5,446 nt of DNA from assembly GCA_024280815.1 (NCBI GenBank), contig JAJRPL010000141.1:1-5446 (forward strand), read 5' to 3'. Source of the DNA: Bacteroidota bacterium (GTDB lineage Bacteria > Bacteroidota > Bacteroidia > Flavobacteriales > Flavobacteriaceae). Each line of letters begins with the position of its first letter. Position 1 is the stretch's first letter. The position numbers and the translations under genes are program-made. Below, piece after piece: positions 1-4,774 of the stretch. The notes below the pieces were generated by a model. The model was not told the origin of the DNA, searched no databases, and saw only the letters and a list, made by a program, of their open reading frames with translations.

Positions 1-213
1 TATACCTTTAAAATGTGCTTTTTTATTCTCTACTTTTTTAGAATTCACTTTTTCAATAAGCTCATCGAATGTAGTAATTGCTTCATCTATAATTTTTTCA
101 GCTTTATCAGACTTTTTAGTATCATCTTGTAGCATTTGCCACACATAGCACTCTTCAATAATATTTGATAAAACGTAATTGATATCTTTTTTTAAGTTTT
201 TTACACTTGCCAT
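1..213 (-). CDS. Conserved hypothetical protein, N-terminal part (runs off the left edge)
   Basis: An open minus-strand frame starts at the ATG at 211-213 and stays open for 71 codons to base 1, so the C-terminus is outside the window. The protein starts MASVKNLKKDINYVLSNIIE and is rich in Lys, Glu, Asp and Ile. It has no signal peptide or membrane segment and looks like a small, soluble, largely helical protein. The segment around residues 18-30 (IIEECYVWQMLQD) fits an amphipathic helix, and the visible end is very basic (KKVENKKAHFK). From memory, this N-terminus resembles a short uncharacterised protein common in flavobacteria, but I cannot assign a function. A TAnnTTTG box lies 24 bases upstream of the ATG, so it probably has its own promoter rather than depending on the acetyltransferase gene behind it. 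Confidence 0.75.
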   Translation of the reverse strand, partial: MASVKNLKKDINYVLSNIIEECYVWQMLQDDTKKSDKAEKIIDEAITTFDELIEKVNSKKVENKKAHFKGI

Positions 214-236
214 AATTTCACTATTTTAAATTTTTG

Positions 237-244
237 CAAACTTA
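237..244 (-). promoter_or_regulatory. Putative -7 box of a Bacteroidota promoter for the hypothetical gene
   Basis: On the minus strand this reads TAAGTTTG, a full match to the Bacteroidota -7 consensus TAnnTTTG. It sits 23 bases upstream of the ATG at 213, which leaves a short leader of about 15-20 bases. No TTG is found 17-23 bases further upstream; the nearest is only 12 bases away. The call therefore rests on the -7 box and its position. Confidence 0.45.
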
Positions 245-260
245 AGGGTTTTTATTCAAA

Positions 261-277
261 TATTCTAGACTAGAATA
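261..277 (-). terminator. Palindrome after the acetyltransferase gene, possible weak terminator
   Basis: TATTCTAGACTAGAATA is a perfect inverted repeat with 8-base arms around one central base, and can fold as a 7-bp stem with a 3-base loop. It starts 4 bases past the stop codon of the acetyltransferase gene and lies upstream of the next gene's -7 box. On the minus strand only a short TTT run follows it, so it is a poor classical Rho-independent terminator. Its position between two same-strand genes is the main support. It could equally be a protein binding site for the downstream promoter. Confidence 0.35.
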
Positions 278-281
278 GGTT

Positions 282-905
282 TTAAAAATCACTTAAATGC
301 TTTTGAAATTTATCAACGAATAAGCCCACGTGGTAACCATCAACCAACGCATGATTTACCGAAATAGCTACTGGCATCATTAGCTTTCCTTCTTTATTGA
401 TAAACTTACCAAAAGCCAGTTTAGGCACAGACTCTTTAACTACACCAAACAAAGGTTCTTTATGCCCTAAAAAATTTAACCAAGGCATTGCAGAACAATA
501 AATGCAATCGTCAGTATTTTGCGTAGGAAACAAATTAGCACTATTCAAAATTCGCTCTTTTTCAGTTTCAAAATTTTCATTGAAAATTTTAAAATCATCA
601 TCAAAATGAATAAATGAAAATCCAAAGGTTTTGTTTGCTCTTAGTATCGTTGCTGAGGCATGAATAACATCATGTACAATCACTTTATCATCTCTAATTC
701 TATATCGTAAATTTTCTATACTATTAATAGCCTTCATGCAGGCATGTAAATACAGCACAAAAAATGAAATATTATTTTGCTTTGAATACACATAAAGTTT
801 AGTTACCTCAACATCTATAGTAACTGAAAAATAGGCATCCGTAAATTGTTTGAAAAAATTAAAATGTTCTTTTCTATTCCAGCTTTCAATATCTAACTCT
901 TTCAT
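282..905 (-). CDS. CatA-type chloramphenicol acetyltransferase homologue
   Basis: The 207-residue product matches the homotrimeric type A chloramphenicol O-acetyltransferase family, which transfers acetyl from acetyl-CoA to the 3-hydroxyl of chloramphenicol (usual length about 210-220). Family features appear in order: a W-N-R-K-E-H-F start (residues 9-15), FSVTIDVEVTKLY (26-38), the SAMPWLNF segment (138-145), and the active-site motif HALVDG (185-190, HxxxDG) with catalytic His185 and structural Asp189. The protein is cytosolic, with no signal peptide. The ATG at 903-905 gives the family's usual N-terminus. It stands alone, with a hairpin-bearing gap on its upstream side and no mobile-element gene nearby, so it looks like an old chromosomal resident. 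Many such chromosomal homologues have not been shown to confer resistance, so the fold is certain but the substrate is inferred. No good promoter box was found upstream. Confidence 0.88.
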   Translation of the reverse strand: MKELDIESWNRKEHFNFFKQFTDAYFSVTIDVEVTKLYVYSKQNNISFFVLYLHACMKAINSIENLRYRIRDDKVIVHDVIHASATILRANKTFGFSFIHFDDDFKIFNENFETEKERILNSANLFPTQNTDDCIYCSAMPWLNFLGHKEPLFGVVKESVPKLAFGKFINKEGKLMMPVAISVNHALVDGYHVGLFVDKFQKHLSDF

Positions 906-934
906 TTCATAAATTAAGGTTAATCACCAGTATT

Positions 935-964
935 CCAATTACTTTATTTAATAAAAGTTATTGG
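935..964. repeat. Imperfect inverted repeat upstream of the acetyltransferase gene
   Basis: Arms 935-945 (CCAATTACTTT) and 954-964 (AAAGTTATTGG) pair at 10 of 11 positions, with one T/T mismatch, around an 8-base loop. The element lies 30-59 bases upstream of the acetyltransferase ATG and 13 bases beyond the hairpin that follows the phosphatase gene. It has no T-run on the minus strand. An operator for the acetyltransferase gene, an mRNA leader hairpin, or chance in AT-rich DNA are all possible. Confidence 0.35.
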
Positions 965-976
965 CTATTTTTTAAT

Positions 977-996
977 AAACCCCTCAATGAGGGTTT
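977..996 (-). terminator. Hairpin ending the peroxiredoxin-manA-HAD operon
   Basis: Arms CCCTC (981-985) and GAGGG (989-993) form a GC-rich stem with a 3-base loop. It is extended by AAA/TTT pairs (977-979 with 994-996) past a bulged C at 980. The hairpin lies 2 bases after the stop codon of the phosphatase gene, where an operon terminator is expected. On the minus strand the stem is followed by TTTATT and then A residues, so the T-tract is short. A GC-rich stem standing out from the AT-rich surroundings supports the call. Confidence 0.6.
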
Positions 997-998
997 CA

Positions 999-1691
999 TT
1001 ATAAAAACTCTAAAACATCAGTTAATTTGGCTATTGTTTTATAACCATCACCATTATGTTTAACAACTTCATGTACCCAAGTGGTATGAAATGGCACATG
1101 TATAGCACTAGTTCCTATTTTTATTAGTGGTAATATGTCTGATTTTAAAGAATTACCTATCATTAGCAATTCTGAGGGTTCAATATCTAAATGAGCTAAT
1201 AGCTTTAAGTAATTTTCAGGTTTTTTATCGCTCAACACTTCTATATGGTGAAAGTAATTGAGTAATCCAGATTTTTCTAACTTCCGTTCTTGATCTAGTA
1301 AATCGCCTTTGGTTGCTACAATCAATTTGTAATTTGGGCTTAAAGTTTTTAAAGTATGCTCTACACCTTCTGGCAATTCTATCGGTTTTTCTAGCATTTC
1401 TTTACCAATAGCCAGAATTTCTTGAATTATTTTCGGATTCAACTTATAATTAGACAATTCTAACGCAGATTCAACCATAGAAAGCACAAAGCCCTTAACT
1501 CCATAACCATAAATTTCAAGATTATTTATCTCTGTTTTAAACAATTCTTGATCTATTTTGTTTTCCGTTTCGTAAGCAGAAAGCAGTTTAGCGAATTTCA
1601 ATTCTGCTTCTCTAAAATAGGTTTCATTTACCCAAAGCGTGTCATCGGCATCAAAAGCAATTACTTTAATATTTTCATACTCGGTTTTCAT
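999..1691 (-). CDS. HAD superfamily hydrolase (YjjG/phosphoglycolate phosphatase-like)
   Basis: This 230-residue cytosolic protein is a haloacid dehalogenase-type phosphatase. Motif I is FDADDTLW (residues 13-20), with nucleophile Asp14 and acid/base Asp16. A helical cap region follows at about residues 20-105. Motif II is IVATKGD, with Thr127. Motif III is in the DKKPENY segment (Lys156 or Lys157). Motif IV is GNSLKSD (179-185), with Asp185 as the likely Mg ligand and Asn in place of the commoner first Asp. The helical cap fits subfamily I. The substrate cannot be told from sequence; small phosphorylated metabolites or nucleotides are typical. The ATG overlaps the TGA of the mannose-6-phosphate isomerase gene (ATGA), which suggests translational coupling and possibly a role in sugar-phosphate turnover. 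A hairpin follows the stop codon. Confidence 0.87.
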   Translation of the reverse strand: MKTEYENIKVIAFDADDTLWVNETYFREAELKFAKLLSAYETENKIDQELFKTEINNLEIYGYGVKGFVLSMVESALELSNYKLNPKIIQEILAIGKEMLEKPIELPEGVEHTLKTLSPNYKLIVATKGDLLDQERKLEKSGLLNYFHHIEVLSDKKPENYLKLLAHLDIEPSELLMIGNSLKSDILPLIKIGTSAIHVPFHTTWVHEVVKHNGDGYKTIAKLTDVLEFL

Positions 1692-2668
1692 TTTATATAA
1701 ACCTCTAAGAGTTCTGAATTTTCAATAGCCTCTACTTCAAATTTTGAAAGGTTTGCTGGCATTAATAAGGTTTCTCCTTTTCGGATTATTTCAACCTTAT
1801 CATTATTATAAGTAATTGAAATTTCACCTTTAACACACATATAAATAACAAATGAATCTTTATCATTATTATCAATAGAAACCACATTATTTATAGTCAA
1901 AAAATTAGTTGTAAAATACTGACAATCAATTATATTTGATGCTTTATTTAAACTTTTACCATAACTAGTTTTGTACGTTGACTCTGCTTTATAATCAATC
2001 GCTTCTAAAGCCAATTCGGCATGTAAATCACGATACGTACCATCGGGATTTGGTCGATCCCAATCATAAATTCTATACGTAATATCACTTGTTTGTTGAA
2101 TCTCGGCTAGCAACACTCCCGCTCCTATAGCATGTATTCTGCCTGTAGGAATAAAATACACATCACCTTCTTCAACATTATCAACATTTAAAATATCTAA
2201 CAAAGTTTTGTCTTCTAAATGTTTTAAATACTCTTCTTTAGTGGTATCTTCTTTAAAACCAACAATCAAATTTCCACCTTCATCAGCCTGCATCACGTAC
2301 CACATCTCAGTCTTACCAAATGAATTGTGTCTTTCTTTAGCTAAAACATCATTAGGATGCAACTGAATACTCAAAGCTTCTTTAGCATCAATAAATTTTA
2401 TTAATAAAGGAAACTTATCACCAAATTGGTGATACACTTTCTCTCCAACCAACTCAGCTTTGTAGGTTTTTATCAAATCCTTAAGATTTTGACCTTTAAA
2501 TTGTCCGTTGTTAACTATAGATACATCATCGTCAACATCAGAAATTTCCCAACTTTCACCAATATTGGTTTTATTTGATTTTTTATTTAGAATTTGATGT
2601 AATTTTTCACCTCCCCAAACTTTTTCTTTTAAAATGGGCTCAAACTTTAATGGATATAATTTATTCAC
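1688..2668 (-). CDS. manA: Class I mannose-6-phosphate isomerase
   Basis: This zinc-dependent cupin enzyme interconverts mannose 6-phosphate and fructose 6-phosphate, linking glycolysis to GDP-mannose and mannose use. The 326 residues match the short bacterial class I form. The N-terminus LYPLKFEPILKEKVWGGEKL (4-23) is typical. Metal ligands are expected at Gln102 and His104 (LSIQLHPND), Glu121 (KTEMWYV) and His179 (GRIHAIGAG). The catalytic Arg is likely Arg199 in ITYRIYDW. A second cupin half fills residues 250-326. The start is a GTG (2666-2668), chosen because the family N-terminus begins right there and no ATG is near. It lies 2 bases after the peroxiredoxin stop and overlaps the phosphatase start by 4 bases, so the gene is the middle one of an operon. 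The GTG's first base belongs to an 11-bp tandem duplication. Confidence 0.95.
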   Translation of the reverse strand: MNKLYPLKFEPILKEKVWGGEKLHQILNKKSNKTNIGESWEISDVDDDVSIVNNGQFKGQNLKDLIKTYKAELVGEKVYHQFGDKFPLLIKFIDAKEALSIQLHPNDVLAKERHNSFGKTEMWYVMQADEGGNLIVGFKEDTTKEEYLKHLEDKTLLDILNVDNVEEGDVYFIPTGRIHAIGAGVLLAEIQQTSDITYRIYDWDRPNPDGTYRDLHAELALEAIDYKAESTYKTSYGKSLNKASNIIDCQYFTTNFLTINNVVSIDNNDKDSFVIYMCVKGEISITYNNDKVEIIRKGETLLMPANLSKFEVEAIENSELLEVYIK

Positions 2669-2689
2669 TTTTAATTTTCTTTTAATTTT
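2668..2689. repeat. Perfect 11-bp tandem duplication at the peroxiredoxin/manA junction
   Basis: On the minus strand AAAATTAAAAG occurs twice in a row with no mismatch (2679-2689, then 2668-2678). The first copy codes for the end of the peroxiredoxin. The second contains its TAA stop and the first base of the manA GTG start. Because 11 is not a multiple of 3, the duplication sets the frame relation between the two genes: with a single copy, the peroxiredoxin frame would run straight into the manA frame. Confidence 0.85.
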
Positions 2690-3201
2690 GTTAATGCTTC
2701 TTTAATATGTTTTTCGGCTCCAAATTGACTATTGAAAATATGAATGATAATTCCGTTTTTATCCACAACATAAGTAACACGACCAGGCATTAAACCCAGC
2801 ATACTTTTTGGCACTCCGAATAATTTACGTACTTCATTTTTAATATCTGACAATAAGGTAAATGGTAATCTGTATTTTTCTGCGAATTTTTTATGAGATG
2901 CAACATCATCAGCACTAATACCAATAACCTCAACGTCTAAATCTGTAAAAGCCTCAAATTCATCACGAAATTCACAAGCTTCTTTAGTACAGCCAGGCGT
3001 ATCATCTTTAGGATAAAAATAAATAACCATTGCTTTTTTACCTAGAAAGGTATTTACATCAATAGCATCACCTACTTGATTTTTTAATGTAAATGACGGA
3101 ATGGTATCTCCTACTTCTAATTTGCTCGATTGACTCATAACGCTATTCATTGTAAATAGTATTGCAATTACTGCTAATACTATTAAAACTATTTTTTTCA
3201 T
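2671..3201 (-). CDS. Exported BCP/PrxQ-type thiol peroxidase (peroxiredoxin)
   Basis: This thioredoxin-fold peroxidase reduces hydrogen and organic peroxides through a Cys pair. Counted from the ATG at 3199-3201 it has 176 residues. The active-site segment YPKDDTPGCTKEACEFRD (63-80) carries peroxidatic Cys71 and resolving Cys76, the CxxxxC spacing of the atypical 2-Cys BCP/PrxQ group. Arg141 (PGRVTYVVD) is the usual active-site Arg. Unlike the common cytosolic form of about 150 residues, it begins MKKIVLIVLAVIAILF, a signal peptide or membrane anchor. A cut after Ser23 (VMS-Q) is plausible, and there is no lipobox Cys. It is therefore probably periplasmic or anchored facing the periplasm. A TTG two codons upstream (3205-3207) is in frame but less likely as a start. 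It is the first gene of the operon with manA and the HAD phosphatase, and divergent from the deaminase; no clear promoter box is seen for it. Confidence 0.92.
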   Translation of the reverse strand: MKKIVLIVLAVIAILFTMNSVMSQSSKLEVGDTIPSFTLKNQVGDAIDVNTFLGKKAMVIYFYPKDDTPGCTKEACEFRDEFEAFTDLDVEVIGISADDVASHKKFAEKYRLPFTLLSDIKNEVRKLFGVPKSMLGLMPGRVTYVVDKNGIIIHIFNSQFGAEKHIKEALTKLKEN

Positions 3202-3222
3202 ATACAAATATCATCATTTTGA

Positions 3223-3251
3223 TTGTATAATGATAATTTGTTTTACTTTTG
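3223..3251 (+). promoter_or_regulatory. Bacteroidota promoter of the deaminase gene
   Basis: The -7 box is TACTTTTG (3244-3251), a full match to TAnnTTTG. A -33 TTG lies at 3223-3225 with an 18-base spacer; an alternative TTTTG at 3217-3221 has a 22-base spacer. Transcription would begin near 3256-3258, about 16 bases before the ATG at 3273. This rules against the in-frame TTG at 3249, which lies inside the -7 box, as the start codon. Confidence 0.65.
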
Positions 3252-3272
3252 ATATCCAATAATTATCAACGA

Positions 3273-4295
3273 ATGCAAAATTTTATAGAAAACCTCCCGA
3301 AAGCGGAGCTCCACTTACATATAGAAGGTTCTTTTGAACCCGAATTAATGTTTAAAATTGCTCAACGCAATAATATCAACATCAAATACAAGTCTATTGA
3401 AGAAATTAAGAAAGCATACCAATTCGATTGTTTGCAAGACTTTTTAGATATTTATTATCAAGGTGCAGGAGTTTTAATTACTGAGCAAGATTTTTACGAT
3501 TTAACCTATAGTTATTTAGAGAAATGTGCAACTCAAAACGTAAGGCATACTGAAATTATGTTTGACCCACAGACACATACAGAACGTGGTGTATCATTTG
3601 AAACCGTTATTAACGGAATTTCAAAAGCTTGTAACGATGCCAAAGAAAAATTGAACATATCTTCATTATTAATTATGAGTTATTTACGTCATCTTTCTGA
3701 AGAGGATGCCTTTAAAACTTTAGAACAGTCATTACCTTTTAAACATTTAATTACTGCTGTAGGATTAGACTCTTCTGAAAAAGGGAATCCGCCCTCTAAA
3801 TTTCAACGTGTATTTAAAGCATCTGTAAAAGAAGGATACATTCCATTAGCTCATGCTGGTGAAGAAGGTGATGCTGATTATATATGGGAAGCTTTAGACT
3901 TATTAAAAATTAAAAGAATAGATCATGGCAACAACTGCCTACAAGACGACAATTTAATTCAAGAAATTATTAAACGAGATTTAGCTTTAACGGTTTGTCC
4001 ACTTTCAAACACTGCTTTACAGGTTGTAAACGATTTAAAAAAACATCCATTAAAGAAAATGATGAATTTAGGTTTAAAAGTAACTATAAATTCTGATGAT
4101 CCTGCTTATTTTGGCGGACAAGTCAATCAAAATTATATAGAAATACAAGAAGCTTTAAATTTAAAGAAACAAGATCTCTATGAATTGGCTAAAAACTCAT
4201 TTCAATATTCACTGTTAGATGATGCCACTAAGAAAGTGTATCTAGATGAGCTAGAAACATACTGTGTTAGTAATAAATGTTACTCCCCATCATAA
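3273..4295 (+). CDS. Adenine deaminase, Aah1/PA0148 type (adenosine deaminase family)
   Basis: This zinc amidohydrolase of 340 residues belongs to the adenosine/adenine deaminase family, which hydrolyses the 6-amino group of the purine in salvage. Metal and catalytic residues are visible: His14 and His16 (ELHLHIEG), His194 and Glu197 (HAGEEG), His218 (RIDHG) and Asp275/Asp276 (NSDDPAYFGG). As I recall it, the Pseudomonas aeruginosa adenine deaminase PA0148 shares RIDHG, NSDDPAYFGG, FDPQTHT-RG, VGLDSSE and PPSKFQRVF almost unchanged, while true adenosine deaminases have RIGHG. I therefore favour adenine to hypoxanthine over adenosine to inosine; automatic pipelines will probably say adenosine deaminase. 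The ATG at 3273 is chosen because an upstream in-frame TTG (3249) lies in the promoter box and family members begin just before the PKAELHLH motif. The gene is divergent from the peroxiredoxin operon, and its last 16 bases overlap the restored queD frame on the other strand. Confidence 0.88.
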   Translation: MQNFIENLPKAELHLHIEGSFEPELMFKIAQRNNINIKYKSIEEIKKAYQFDCLQDFLDIYYQGAGVLITEQDFYDLTYSYLEKCATQNVRHTEIMFDPQTHTERGVSFETVINGISKACNDAKEKLNISSLLIMSYLRHLSEEDAFKTLEQSLPFKHLITAVGLDSSEKGNPPSKFQRVFKASVKEGYIPLAHAGEEGDADYIWEALDLLKIKRIDHGNNCLQDDNLIQEIIKRDLALTVCPLSNTALQVVNDLKKHPLKKMMNLGLKVTINSDDPAYFGGQVNQNYIEIQEALNLKKQDLYELAKNSFQYSLLDDATKKVYLDELETYCVSNKCYSPS

Positions 4296-4372
4296 CTCAC
4301 AAAATTCCTAGGAGTTTCATATAATGTTATAGAAAGATTGTGTTTTTTGTCAATTTTAGTACGAAGCTTATT
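4280..4372 (-). pseudogene. queD: Orphaned in-frame C-terminus of QueD beyond an amber codon
   Basis: Directly after the TAG at 4373-4375 the same frame continues for 30 sense codons to a TAA at 4280-4282. It reads NKLRTKIDKKHNLSITLYET and then PRNFVSYDGE. This is the usual C-terminus of 6-carboxytetrahydropterin synthase, including the Y-E-T-P segment whose Glu (residue 125 of the restored protein) anchors the pterin ring. Together with the amber codon as residue 106, the restored protein would be 136 residues, a normal length. No frameshift or other lesion is seen, so the break is recent, artefactual, or tolerated by read-through. The TAA lies inside the 3' end of the convergent deaminase gene, a 16-base overlap. 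Confidence 0.85.
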
Positions 4373-4690
4373 CTAAATAACCACTACAATATTTTCAGCG
4401 GTTGGGTTTAAACTTTTGAATTCAGGCACTTCTTCATTGAGATTTTTGTGATCGAAAGCATCTTCAATTTCATTTTTAATCAAATCTTTTAATACTTTCA
4501 TATCTATTACAAATCCTGTTTCTGGATCTACCTCTCCTGTAACAGAAACTGTCGAATCGTAATTATGGCCATGATACAGCGGATTGCTACATTTACCAAA
4601 TACTTCTAGATTTTTCTCATCTGACCAACCAACCTTGTACAATCTATGTGCTGCGTTAAAATGTGCTTTTCTATTTACGGTAACTTTCAT
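4373..4690 (-). CDS. queD: 6-carboxytetrahydropterin synthase QueD, cut short by an in-frame amber codon
   Basis: QueD converts 7,8-dihydroneopterin triphosphate to 6-carboxytetrahydropterin, an early step to preQ0 and the tRNA base queuosine. The 105 residues before the TAG contain zinc ligands His15 (FNAAHRL), His40 and His42 (YHGHNY), catalytic Cys34 (GKCSNP), and the Asp80-His81 pair in FDHKNLNE. The product stops at PTAENIVVVI, where relatives continue with Trp-Asn-Lys-Leu. The codon is TAG where TGG is expected, and the missing 31 positions follow in frame. Without them the protein lacks its last core strand and the pterin-binding Glu, and is probably inactive. The ATG at 4688-4690 gives the normal N-terminus. 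A promoter lies in the 84-base gap after the isopentenyl-diphosphate isomerase gene. A pterin synthase role other than QueD is possible but less likely in this phylum. Confidence 0.9.
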   Translation of the reverse strand: MKVTVNRKAHFNAAHRLYKVGWSDEKNLEVFGKCSNPLYHGHNYDSTVSVTGEVDPETGFVIDMKVLKDLIKNEIEDAFDHKNLNEEVPEFKSLNPTAENIVVVI

Positions 4691-4694
4691 AAGA

Positions 4695-4719
4695 CACTAA
4701 TTTCACTAATTAACACTAA
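4695..4719 (-). repeat. Three TTAGTG repeats in the queD leader
   Basis: On the minus strand TTAGTG occurs three times (4714-4719, 4704-4709, 4695-4700), with starts 10 and 9 bases apart, ending 5 bases before the ATG. Two copies are preceded by AAT or AAA. The repeats lie wholly within the predicted mRNA leader, where a ribosome or a regulator could bind. I have a vague memory of similar TTxGTG phrases between flavobacterial genes, so this may be a decayed dispersed repeat. Confidence 0.5.
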
Positions 4720-4739
4720 AAATATAACTTTTTATACTA

Positions 4740-4770
4740 CAAAACTAAATCTGGATTCCTACAAGAACAA
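4740..4770 (-). promoter_or_regulatory. Bacteroidota promoter of queD
   Basis: Read on the minus strand, the -33 TTG (4768-4770) is followed after 20 bases by TAGTTTTG (4740-4747), a full match to TAnnTTTG. The -33 element begins 5 bases after the isomerase stop codon. Transcription would begin around 4733, giving a leader of about 40 bases that carries the TTAGTG repeats. queD can therefore be expressed apart from the isomerase gene. Confidence 0.65.
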
Positions 4771-4774
4771 TTGG

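Noticed and set aside
8..22. A 15-base sequence (TTAAAATGTGCTTTT) shared with 4656-4670
   Set aside because: Both copies lie in coding sequence and encode the same tetrapeptide, Lys-Ala-His-Phe. This is best explained by chance with similar codon use rather than a mobile repeat.
3205..3212. GATATTTG on the minus strand as a -7 box for the peroxiredoxin operon
   Set aside because: It lacks the first T of the consensus and would place the transcript start on or past the ATG at 3201.
3226..3231. TATAAT on the plus strand as a sigma-70-like -10 box
   Set aside because: Bacteroidota use TAnnTTTG rather than TATAAT, and a full TAnnTTTG box with proper spacing lies just downstream. In AT-rich DNA this hexamer is expected by chance.
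3249..3272. Eight-codon upstream extension of the deaminase from a TTG start
   Set aside because: The TTG lies in a consensus -7 promoter box, so it would not be transcribed. The ATG at 3273 gives the usual family N-terminus.
4296..4330. Inverted repeat AACTC...GAGTT and the palindrome CCTAGG as a bidirectional terminator after the deaminase gene
   Set aside because: The stem is only 5 bp with a 13-base loop and no T-run, and the bases are accounted for as the coding tail of queD.
4373..4375. UAG reassigned to a sense codon genome-wide
   Set aside because: Trp is encoded by TGG elsewhere in the window and no other gene contains an internal TAG. A single mutation, an error or local read-through is simpler.
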